Shown piece after piece: positions 10,370 to 20,530 of a stretch of DNA of 64,000 bases. Location of the stretch: positions 2,170,001 through 2,234,000 of the forward strand of contig CP087216.1 of assembly GCA_020912385.1 (NCBI GenBank). The letters are read 5' to 3'. A program made the translations under genes and the position numbers. Source of the DNA: Neofusicoccum parvum. Its lineage: Eukaryota; Ascomycota; Dothideomycetes; Botryosphaeriales; Botryosphaeriaceae. The notes beneath the pieces are model-generated. The model had not been told where the DNA came from. It was given only the letters and a program-made list of their open reading frames with translations, and ran no database searches. The number at the start of each line of letters is the position of its first letter. Within the stretch, counting starts at the first letter, position 1.

Positions 10370-10767
10370 TCTTTAAGGCTCCTGTTTGCCCTACCAGTAA
10401 ACGATGGCAGGGCCAGAGAGCTCGAGGGCCAGTAACCTCGGCAGGCTGGTGCGTGCCACGCGGCGGTTCCTTTGCGGAACTGTTGTCGTTTGATGAATAG
10501 GGTAGGAACAAATGTGAATTCCAGGATACCGACGCTTGTGAGATCCGGGAAACAGAAACGCATGAAGTTTGGGAAGGAATAAGATGTGGCGGATGCTTTT
10601 TGGTAGACGTGCTAAAGGTGCGGACGTAGGCCGTGGGGCTGAGCTGCAGGAATGCAGGTCAGCCTTGCGATGGTTACCTGGCCGCGTCAACAACGCGCAC
10701 CATTGTGGGCGCAGTGCTAGAACATAGTTTTGAGGCGTATTCAAGAATCCCACAATGGCCAAAATTC
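10370..10767. other. divergent promoter region with a zinc-cluster-like relic
   Basis: 398 bp between the PNGase-like gene (minus) and the membrane-protein gene (plus). The 3' part (10630-10767) is an open in-frame extension of the downstream gene but has no ATG; see the separate entry for the Cys pattern. Confidence 0.5.
10585..10677 (+). other. degenerate Zn(II)2Cys6-like coding relic
   Basis: In the same frame as the following gene, codons from 10585 read R-C-G-G-C-F-L-V-D-V-L-K, then V-R-T-stop-A-V-G-L-S, then CRNAGQPCDGY. The spacing is C-x2-C-x6-K-x6-G-x2-C-x6-C followed by D-G-Y. That is the fungal binuclear zinc cluster spacing with Cys 3 and 4 replaced and a TAG in between. CRNAGQPCDGY looks like the end of such a cluster. 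It may be a decayed zinc-cluster exon once joined to the downstream frame. Chance is possible for the first half. Confidence 0.3.
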
Positions 10768-12026
10768 ATGCGTCCGGAATTTTGCTGTTTTCCCATCTCT
10801 TCTGAAGAACCAACTGCGGAGCCTGAGCAGAATTACCCAACGATGGTCGACGCTAATCGCTTCGAAGCACCAATCACAGCCTGTCATGCTTCCTTCGCAG
10901 ATAAAGCAGCCTTGCTCAACGCGTTATGGGGCACAACACACTCGCCAAAGGCTTTACAAACAGGAGAGATAGACAGTGGCCCTTACCTGGAATACTACTC
11001 TCAGCAATGCGACATCTTCTGCCTGGAACAGAGCACCTACTCACCCGCCGACGGTGTCTCGGGATACGAAATCACCACTCACCAGGACATCTTGCGCATC
11101 GTCGAGCGCCTTGTTACCCAGTCGCAAGACAGACAGGAGCTCAGCCACTGCTTGCGGACATCGCGACCCCAGCCAACGAAACTGGAAAATGGAGAGTCCT
11201 GGCCCCACCCGAGTCAGAATTCAGCCCCCAACCACGTCATCCACAACTCGATTGATTGGGCGGCCAGACTGCTCACGATGATGGAGATTGGCCAGCCTCA
11301 CTGCGCCTTTTCAGCCCGCCGGCCTTTAGTCTGGAGCAAAGCCTCGTTACGCGCATTCGTGGCCAACCAATTGGAGCCCGAAAAGCGGGACACTGGTTAC
11401 GTACGGCTTCCCAAAATCTTCACCGCGCGGAATCTCGAGCTCCTTGGCGGCATCAAGATTGCGTGGACAAACAATCTTGCGGACCACCTGAGCCTGAGAG
11501 ACGACGACAAGACGGTCCTGATCTTCCACCATGCCTCCTTTTTGGAGAACAGCCATATGTAAGTCAACGCCCCGACGGACCTGGCCGGGCGAGGCTAAAC
11601 AGGACATACAGGGATGTGTTTCCTCCAGGATTCTGCCAAGAGACGTTACGTACGCTCTCTCTTCTTTTGCCATCATCGGACAAAAATACCGTGAAATGGT
11701 ACAAGAAGCAGCGTTCATTGGAGAACCTCGATGACAGAGCAATCAGATGCCCGCGACTCCGGGCGGATGATCGACAGATCGACACCTTCCATTTCTGGAG
11801 GGAACGTTTGGTGATTCTCAAACAGGTGTTTGACGAGGCTGAGCCAAGCACCATATCACAGTGGTGGTATGACAGACGAAAAGGGCCGCAGTGGTACACT
11901 TTCTGGGTGGCAGTTGCTGTTCTCGTGCTCACTGTCGTCTTTGGAGTCATCCAGTCTCTCGAGGGAGCCATGCAGGTCTATCTGGCACTCCACCATCCAG
12001 ACGGTCCCGAAGGACCAGGAAACTGA
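10768..12026 (+). CDS. fungal hypothetical protein with C-terminal membrane segment (2 exons, 401 aa)
   Basis: Join of 10768-11558 and 11612-12026; the 53-nt intron has a GTAAGT donor and CAG acceptor with matching phase. The first ATG in frame gives MRPEFCCFPISSEEP; the frame is open further upstream but without an ATG. Recognisable blocks of a widespread fungal family are SIDWAARLLTMMEIGQ, SKASLRAFVANQLE, DVFPPGFCQETLRTLSLL (after the intron), FWRERLVILKQVFDEAEP and SQWWYDRRKGPQWYTFW. A membrane helix follows (VAVAVLVLTVVFGVIQS). The family has no known function to my knowledge; such proteins are usually single-pass with a long cytoplasmic N-terminal part. A related relic lies at 6250-6495. 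It converges on the cysteine-synthase-like pseudogene, with 39 bp between the stops. Confidence 0.75.
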
Positions 12027-12065
12027 CCCACGCCCCTCTCTTCCTGTCTCCATCTCACCACAAAC

Positions 12066-12653
12066 TCATGCGTCGGCAAACAGATCCCCACTCAGATACT
12101 TCAAGCCGGTGTCGCAAGAAACTGTCACGACCGTCTTCCCGGGACCCAGCTCCTTCTCCAACTGAATAGCAGCAACGACATTCAGCCCAGTCGACGTCCC
12201 AACCAGCAACGCCTCCTCCTTCGGTCGGGCTGTCGACGACGTCGACGGTGGCGCCGAAGGCGCGCATCGTGCGCAGCTTCTCCGCTGCGAACGCGTTGGA
12301 GGAGGCGGGCTGGAAGGCGTGCCTTTCGCTGCGCAGACGAAGGCGAGGGATGACCATGTGCTGCCGCCGGTGGCTTCGACGACCGTCATCCCCGGCTTGA
12401 GGTCGCCGCGCCGCTCGGCTTCTTCGATGATTGGCAGCGCCATCCGGTCTTTGTAGGAGCTGGTTGGGTTGAGGGACTCGAGCTTGAGGTAGACGGAGGC
12501 GTGGCTGGTGGACGGGACGACGTGGCGCAGGCGCACGACCGGCGTGTTGCCGATGGCGTCGAGGGCGCTTTCGACGGGTGTTGGGGGTTGGCGCATGGTG
12601 GACGGCGGTTGGGGTGGGGAGGCTGGTGTTGGTTCGTCCGGTCGTTGTTGCAT
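12066..12653 (-). pseudogene. cysteine synthase-like PLP enzyme, broken by frameshift and internal deletion
   Basis: Reading minus from an ATG at 12653 (or 12596), the N-terminal part is a clear fold-type II PLP enzyme: ALDAIGNTPVVRLRHVVP, YLKLESLNPTSSYKDRMALP with the Schiff-base Lys, and VVEATGGSTWSSLAFVCAAKG. The next conserved block (ASSNAFAAEKLRTMRAFGA, VDVVDSPT) is in another frame, so one base has been lost near 12330. The conserved C-terminus (EEALLVGTSTGLNVVAA, VTVSCDTGLKYLSGDLF) then follows after only a few codons. About 120 residues of the middle are missing. The usual GSTGSS loop reads GSTWSS. Intact relatives have roughly 400 aa; about 195 codons remain. It could have supplied a cysteine-like or diaminopropionate-like building block to the neighbouring NRPS, which is speculation. 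Confidence 0.8.
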
Positions 12654-15278
12654 CAAGGTTTTCCGTGATGGTGCGAAGGAGTCGCCCGGGTAACGCTGCT
12701 TCCGAACAGCGATGCGTTTTCTGCTGGTGGCGCAGTGGAGGGTTATGGAATCGGGACTTGCCACAAGGAACGCAGAACTGGATACTACAACGTATCCTGG
12801 ACGAAGGTAGGAATATGCAGACTGGAGCCATTTATTCTTCTCGGCCGATGCTCTCCGGGCAACTGCGGCGTGCGGGAGTTCTGATTGGCCGGGGCGGAGA
12901 TCTCGGTTTCCAAGAGCACTATAGCTGATCATACAACTGGCCTGGGGTAAATGATGCACCCAGAATTAATTGCTCAAATGATTTCAATAAGAATCACTTA
13001 CTCATCGCCAATGTCGGTGGAAGGTTACAAAACGGACTGGAGGGCCATGATAGAATCAGAAAGACAGCGGAGGGATCAATGCTCTTCTTGAGGTCTCGCC
13101 GTCCTGATAAATTGTCCTTTGCGCATCCAACAAACATCCCTGACCCACCTTTGTGTTGTTCATGCAGATATATGGGTGGAGCACATCTAGCTCCGTGGCC
13201 ACCGCTTTCGTCGTGTCGATGAATCTATCCGCGTACGCATCGGGACACGAGTCGTCCTCGGTGGAGGCGCAAGTAGTAGAGAGAGGCGTCGCTATAACGA
13301 TTAGCTGGATTTATTATTAGCGGTTGGGCGTGTCCTTACGAAAAAAAAAAGACAAAGACAAAAACGGTCCTGAAACGTCAAGTCCGATTGCGTTGCCACC
13401 ATGCTCCCTCATACCTCGCAAAAAGTTCTACTAGAAAGGGTAGTGAATAAGTTGCGGTGCCAACCCGCTAGCATTCTTCGTCGTTCGGCGCTCTTATTGT
13501 TTTAAAAAAAAATCTGTGTTCGGGATGGTAAGTAAGTGATAATAGTGAAGTAGCAATCGTTTGGTCAGCCCGCATGCTCCGCTAACGTTCAGTCGCTGGA
13601 TACCGATATGTATGACGGGCTCATCGTATTTCTTAACCATCGAGAAGCTTTCATCTGACTTTGAGTAGCTGTGGTGGTACCAGAAGCTAATTATGTAAAG
13701 CTGGTAGGCTTGCTCGAGCACCTCGTTCGGACAATATCGAGAAGTTGGGGTTGATTCCGTAGGCGTGTGAGGATTCGCACTGAGCCACGGAATGTTCTCC
13801 CTTTTAGGCAAGTGCGGATGGACAGTGAGAGGTGTCTATGCATACAAAGTGAGTTTGCTAGTTCATCCGCTGGTCTATTTCTGTACATCGACTTACAGCA
13901 AATAGGTTGTCCGACCTTCCGCCAACAAATGGTAAGTTCCTGAGACGCAAGACCGAGGACACCTGGTAAGTCGTCGCTCCACCTCCCACTCTTGCAGCGA
14001 AACGATTCGAGTAACCTCGACGCCGTTTACTCGATTTAGATCAACAGAGACTCCACAAACGGAGTTGGGGTTGCCTGAGCTCTAGGAACCGAACAGGATA
14101 AACGATGAAGGTCATGGACATTGTTGCGTTGGCACTGATAACTGATGTTGGGGTGATGGTAGTATTAGGAGCTGATAGCGCGGCTATGAAGCGGCTAAAA
14201 GGCAGTAGAGCTCGAGATAGAAGGATGTCTCTGGTCGGTCGTAACACTGTGTTAGCTGATTCTTTCGTGTTAAAACAGGTCTGGGTGGCCTTTTGTGGTC
14301 TGCTCGAGTTCCATTTTGGGCAGTTAACAAGAGTGTTACGGCGGGGGCCGATAGCTGGGCATGAAGAGCGGCACACGGAGTTAAAAGGCTTTTGATAAGG
14401 TAAAGCCGTGGGACTGTAATCTTAAATCGACTTGAAATACAAAGGCAATAGTCTGCTGAGGCTTTGTGTTGATATTATAGTGCTTTCCGCTCTACGACAA
14501 CGCTAAAGGAATGCCCATAATAGAGAGGAAAATCCGTCGGGTGCTTTCCTACCATTGACTACAGTATAAGAACCATAGAAGATGCATCGCATGACTCACG
14601 CCCCACCTATGTAGAAAGAGACAGCGAGTCAGAGAGTAGACCTCGGAAGCAGTGACGGTTTTCCGTTTGTCCGGCGGTGCTTGTTCCCGGTATGATCCAC
14701 TTTAAGTACGAAGTTGGACTCGTGAAAGCCTTCATTGGCGCGGTTTCACGCTTTACCGCTGAGTACGGCGGAGACATGGGGTGTGCCTTTCCTGGGACCG
14801 CGCCTAAGCTGCATTAGCCTGCCGACATTACTCGATTCAGCGGGGCGCGTCAGGTGCTGCGGCCCGTACGGGCCGCGGCGGCACCGGCGCTCAATGTTCT
14901 GTTTCAATTCCGACCTCCACCCTCCAGCCCGCCCCGTCCAACCACCGCCCCGCCGGTGCTGCTGCGGCTCAAGTGTCGGCATGCACGCCTGTCGCCATCC
15001 GTCGCTGACATTGCCTACACGGAGCCCAGGATACGGGATACGGAAAATCTCAGATCGGGCCTCCGGATCTGCGTGTTTGCTTGCATCCCTCGGCCGCAAC
15101 GAAATACAATAGCACCAGAGTCCTGCTGTCTTGCCGTCCATGCCAATTTGTCCACGGCCTGCCACCCGCGCGCTGTGCTCGCCGAGCCGTCCCGCTGACT
15201 TGCATCGGCTGCACTGCAAGCCACGGGTCGCACCCGCGCAGGTGGCTTATGCAGCTCGATGATCTTCATGGCCGCCAC
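12654..15278. other. 2.6-kb region without a recognisable gene
   Basis: Lies between the cysteine-synthase-like pseudogene and the 3' end of the ABC transporter. Short frames occur on both strands (for example 13494-13811, 14105-14395, 14746-15219), but none shows a domain, signal peptide or codon pattern like the neighbouring genes. 12960-14700 is rather AT-rich with A-tracts (near 13340 and 13500); 14740-15250 is GC-rich. No transposon ends were recognised. Confidence 0.45.
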
Positions 15279-18200
15279 TCACGCTTCCACGCTCTGCGCC
15301 CGCACCATGCTCGCGTACACGCCCTGCTGCGCGAGCAGGTCTTCGTGCCTGCCGGTCTCCACGACGCGGCCACGCTCCAGCACGAAGATGACGTCGGCAT
15401 GGCGGATGGTGCTGAGGCGATGAGCCACGGCGACGGTTGTGCGGCCGCTTGCTGCCCGGGCCAGCGCTGCCTGCACCACGCGCTCCGACGCCGTGTCGAG
15501 GGCTGAGGTCGCCTCGTCGAGCAGCAGGATGCGTGCATCGCGGACCAGAGCCCGCGCAATTGCGATTCGCTGCCGCTGCCCGCCCGAGAGTGCCGCGCCC
15601 CTGCTGCCCACGCACGTGTCCAGCCCGTCCGGCAGCGACGCCACCACTTCCTCTAGCGCCGCATCTCTGCACGCCTGCTGTAGTACCTCGTCGCTCACTG
15701 GGGCGTCGGCTCCGAGCAGAATGTTGTCCCGCACAGTCCCGGACGATAGCGCTGTATCCTGGCTCACCAGCGCCACATGGCGGCGGAACGACGACACTTC
15801 CAGCTCTCGGATATCACGTCCATCAACCAGCACGGCGCCGCTGGCAGGATCGTAGAAGCGCTCCAGGAGTGCCAGCGCTGTGCTCTTGCCGCTGCCGCTG
15901 GGACCCACCAGAGCGACGAACTGACCAGGCTGGATGTGCAGGTTCACGTCGGTCAGCGCAGGCCGGCCACTCCGCGTTACATAGCTAAAGCAGACCCCAC
16001 GCAGCTCGATGGATCCCTCGACCAAGTCCAGCGCAGATCCTGGGGCGCCATCAATGTGAGGCTTACTTTCCATGACTGTCTCAAACTCTCGTGCAGCCCC
16101 GCGCGCCTTTGCTTGGTCTGCACCGACCGACAGTGCATTGCCAGCGGACTGCGCCCCGAAGATCACGGTGGAGTAGCAGATGAAGAACTGCAGCATCGAG
16201 TACTCGCCTCGGGCCATCAGCTTGCCGCCGTACCAGAAGCAGAGGGCAAAGGAGCAGTACACCAGCGCCTGGGACGCGGCGAAGAACACCGATGCCTTGC
16301 AGGTGGAGATGGCATTGGTGCGCGCCTGGGAGTCCAGAGTGCTGCGGAAGCGGCGCAACACCGTCCGCTCCAGCGTCAGCGATGCCACGACCCGGATGCA
16401 GCTGGCGGCCTCGCATGCATACGCCGTTGCCGCGGCGTACGATTCAGCCGACCTCTTCTCGTTTGCACTGAGAAATGACATGCGCAGGTGCCCCGCCGCC
16501 AGCAGCAGCGGAGTGGTCGCCGAGCAGACCAAGCCCAGCTTCCAGCCAATGGAACATGCCACGACGATGCCCGACACAATGGTAGATGCGCCCACCAGAA
16601 GCATGCCCAGGGTGCTCCCGCCAAGTCCGTCCAGGTCGGCCGCTCGTGCAGACAGCAAGACACCGAGCGACCCGGCAGCGTGGGCTGGCGCGTCGAAGAA
16701 GGACATGTCTTGCCGCAATAGGTGCCGGAAGACGGCGTTGCGCGCCCGACGCACTAGTCGTTCTGAGCAGAGCGCAAGAGTGATGCCCTGGCCGCTCTGG
16801 AGCAGCGTGCCGACAAAGGCGAGCATAAGCATCATTCCCGCCCAGAAGTCTACGTCGTGCCGCAGCTGCGCGTAATCAAGGGCGTTTTTGCCAAACGCCG
16901 CGATGCACTGCCAGAACGTGAGCCCAGACTACAACTACACTGCAGCAGGGCGGGACTCCACTTACCGCCGACAGCACAACCGACTGTGCTGTGTTCAAGC
17001 AGCCGCAGAGGATGGACAGGAGCAGGCCAGCCCCGAGTGTCACCCGGTCCTCAGCACGCAGGCCAGAAATAAATCGGGCTGGACCCCTGCGATCCGGCAC
17101 TGACTCGTCGTCATCCCCGCCGTAAAATTTGCACTGTTCCTCAACAGTACTGGCCGACCCGGATTGGACAGTCTCTTCCTTGCCCTGGTTTTCGGTGCCG
17201 TCTGTTGCGGACACGGCCAGACTCTGGGCTTCCAGAAGCCGGAAAAACGGCCCCCGCCTCTCAACTAGATCGTCATACGACCCCTGCTCGACGACTCGGC
17301 CCTTGCCCATCACGGCGATACTGTCGGCATCTTTGATGGTCGACAGCCTGTGTGCGATCACCAGGTTGGTCCGCCCGCGCATCGCCGTGCCCAGAGCTGC
17401 CTGCACGGCGCGCTCGGCTACGGGATCGAGGGCAGAGGTGGCTTCGTCGAGCAGCAAGATCTTGGGGTCCGACACGATGGCCCTGGCGATGCAGATGCGT
17501 TGTTTCTGGCCTCCTGCGTTTTGTTATTACCACGGATTCAAAAATAGCTGGGACGCGTACCTGACAAGGCTGCCCCGCGCTCGTGTACGCGCGTATCGTA
17601 CTGCTGGGGGAGCTGGACAATGAAGGCGTGTGCGTGGGCAATCTCGGCCGCCTTCTGGACCAGATCCCGCTTCACGCTCTCGGCCTCATGCTCGAACCTG
17701 GATCCAACCAGGCCGAGGCTGATGTTCTCGAAGACCGTTGCGTCGAACAGCATGGCCTCCTGCCCGACCAGCGAGATCTGACGCCGCAGCCACGGTGTCT
17801 TGAGACTCCCCAGCGAGTGCCCGTCGAGAAGCACGCTGCCCGTCTCGGGCTCGTAAAACCGCTCGAGGAGGCTGACGAGTGTGCTCTTGCCCGATCCAGA
17901 CGGACCCACCACGGCCGTGGTCTTTCCCGGGGCCACATCCAGTGAAAAGTCATCGAGTACGGAAACGTCTGGCCGACCGGGGTAGTGGAAACTGACACGC
18001 TGAAACTGGATGTGTCCCTGGACGTGGCCCAATTCTGTGCCGCTCTCCTGCTGCTCGCTAGGGTGGTATGGGCCGCTGGGTGGGCCCATCGCTTGGCAGA
18101 TCCTGGCGGCCGCCGCCATCCCCTCTCCGACGGCCCGCACGTTTGGGCCCATGAAGCCCAGCGAGACGGTACCCAATAGAACGGCTGGCTTTTGTTAACG

Positions 18201-19371
18201 CCGAGTGATTGAGTTGTTGCCGAGGGATAACATACCGAGAAGCACGATCAGCACGTCTGCCAGCGACAGGCTCCCCGCCACTAAAAACCGCGAGCCCTGC
18301 CAGAACGCAAGCGCGTACGCCAGAAGCATGACGCCCGTCACCACCGCCATCATCACCGCCGCGTAGACCTTGGCCAGCACGCTAGGACGCTTCGCGTCTA
18401 GCAGGTGTGCCTCGTATAGCTTCCCCAGCTTTTCCTGCGCGCAATTGGACACGATTCCCCGAATGTCGCTCAGGGCTTCTCCTGCCACAGTAGCCGCCTC
18501 CGCTTCTGCTTCTGTGCTCATTTTCGAATACTTGACCATTCCCTGCGACGCTACGCCGACGATCAACACAAAGGCCACGAGAGTTGAGCTCAGCACCAGC
18601 GTGAGGCGCCACGAGAACACAAACCCCACAATGAAGGCGGTCAGCACGGTGGATACGGCCCCAATCGCCCGTCCGAGCTTCTCGGACAAGGCGTTCTTGA
18701 TCAGCTCCCCATCGTTGCTGATGCGTGTGGAGACCTCTCCAAGCGAGTTTGCCTTGTCGGAGAGGACGGCGACGCCTTGGTCGAGCACTGCCGCTAGATA
18801 TTGCTCCCTGTTTCATTGGTCAGCAGATATCTTCTTGTCACACCTTCCTATTCGCCCTTACCGTACTCTGCAAGTAATACGCTCTCCAGCAACCGTCAAT
18901 CCGGCTGTTGTGACGTATACTGTGACGAACTCGGCAATGGCAAGATACACAAAGTACAGAGTAAACTGGTTAAGCCGGCTCGAGTACCCACTTCCATCGC
19001 CGGTTGATGTCGTGATGGATTGAAATTCTCCAGTCATCTTACCGAAAACGATTGTCTACGCGAGCACGTTAGCTGTCCGCTTATTTCCGAGCCACGGAAA
19101 ACATACCATCAGCGGCATCAGCGCACCCCCGATGACCGCAGACACCAGAGATGCGGACACGATGAACACGTCGACTTTGCACGTCGCGCTGTAAAGCTAC
19201 GAATTCGCAGATGCTTAGTATGCTCTCAAGGGACAGGGGAGATTGACAATGCCTTACAAGTGCGAAGCCACTCTTGCCATTCTGCTCTGGTGTGCTGGTC
19301 CTGCTGTCCGCTGACTCGAGACCAAGGTCTGCCCCATCATCGGTCTCGCTCTTTTCCGTAACGCTGACCAT
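15279..19371 (-). CDS. full-length ABC-B (multidrug resistance type) exporter, 7 exons, 1256 aa
   Basis: Join on the minus strand of 19258-19371, 19107-19196, 18862-19055, 18236-18807, 17561-18184, 16966-17513 and 15279-16907. Introns are 47-60 nt with consistent phases. Order is TMD1-NBD1-TMD2-NBD2. The N-terminus is charged ([13 protein letters not shown]); TMD1 contains [22 protein letters not shown]1 has Walker [11 protein letters not shown]-loop SLVGQ, signature [14 protein letters not shown] (built across the exon 5/6 splice), Walker [13 protein letters not shown] and H-loop [12 protein letters not shown]2 has [40 protein letters not shown] and VAHRLSTI. Both ATP sites look intact. Members export hydrophobic peptides and drugs at the plasma membrane. 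Its divergent position next to the NRPS suggests product export or self-protection, probably co-regulated through the shared 1.16-kb spacer. Confidence 0.93.
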
Positions 19372-20530
19372 CTGTGCGGTTGAGCTCCAAAGGTGGACAG
19401 ATCCTGGTGTGCTGAAATGAAGTGAATCTCTCCCACGACAATGATTTCCGGTCAATCTTGTACCTGACGGACGCGTAGGCCGGAAATTTTTGCCACAAGG
19501 ATTAGAGAGCACTCGGATACTGTTGCATCCGCCCTTGGCGCAGTTGGTCTGGCCCGGATATGCCGCTCTGCTGTCATGTCGCAGGGAAGCGTGAGGCTGC
19601 ACATCCGATGCAAGTGGGTCAACAACCCTGCCCGTGGGGACTCGGGGTGTCGGCCCTGTCCAAGAGAATCAAATTTCCAACCCGACCCACAAGGCCACGC
19701 CAGTAAGCCTTGAAGCGGAACCGCCCTGTTCGTATTTCCTGGACACGTCGGTCGAGAAAAGCAACATGACCATCGCCTAGCCCGCTTGTGGCAAGGACGA
19801 GGCTTGAGTAGATCCCGTTGCGGTAACTCTTGATCGTCACCCGACTCACGCGAGACTTTCGTGCCGTCCGCGCCGGCCCGCACTGCACGGACAGGCCTGG
19901 GAAGTCACAATAGGTAAGTAGAACCACTGCAGGCCCAATTTGTGTGACCGGTGAGCAATATGTGACTGCCACAGCTGGGAACAGCAGAGTCAGAGTAGAA
20001 GCATGAAATTAAACAGGACGGGCCAGGTAAAAGTATATCCCGCCGGTGCACGGCAGCTGAACGTCCCAACGCAGTGGCAGCATCGGCAAATTTTTCAGCA
20101 CCCTCCTGAGACATACAGAGGCCCACCACCTGCTGGACAGCTGCCCTGCAGCAACGGCCCACTCTTGCAGATGCTCGTGCCTGAGGTGTGGTTCTAGGTC
20201 CATCTCACAGCCGCACTTCCATTGATCACAGCTTGAGTGCATGTCTCGGCATCTATGGCCGGCTCCGAGCACAGAAGACTTACCTGATGCGTCCTGCGGC
20301 TCCGGCCACGCAAGAAAAACTTGGTCTTGCTTTTGAAGTCCAGACCTTGGTGGCGAGAGGCGAGCTGAACTCGTAATGGTCGTCGTAGGCGCCGTGCTGG
20401 AAACTCTACGATAAGCCCTCTGTACAAGAAGCCTGACTTCCAACCCTGAACCGAACCCTCATCAACAGGGAAGATACTGGTCTCTTACAAACGTCCAAAT
20501 TCACTCTCGTTTACTCCAGAAGCCACCACA
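19372..20530. promoter_or_regulatory. shared intergenic region between ABC exporter and NRPS
   Basis: 1159 bp lying between two divergent start codons, so it must contain both promoters. I could not identify a specific transcription-factor site with confidence, and no cluster-specific regulator gene is seen beside it. The NRPS start context is CACAATG. Confidence 0.55.

Noticed and set aside
14746..15219. 157-codon minus-strand frame downstream of the ABC transporter
   Set aside because: Low-complexity Arg/Gly content, no motif, competing frames on the other strand.
16876..17475. Reading the ABC transporter pieces as separate half-transporters or broken fragments
   Set aside because: Six short introns with consistent phase join them into one intact 1256-aa protein; the NBD1 signature is completed by splicing.
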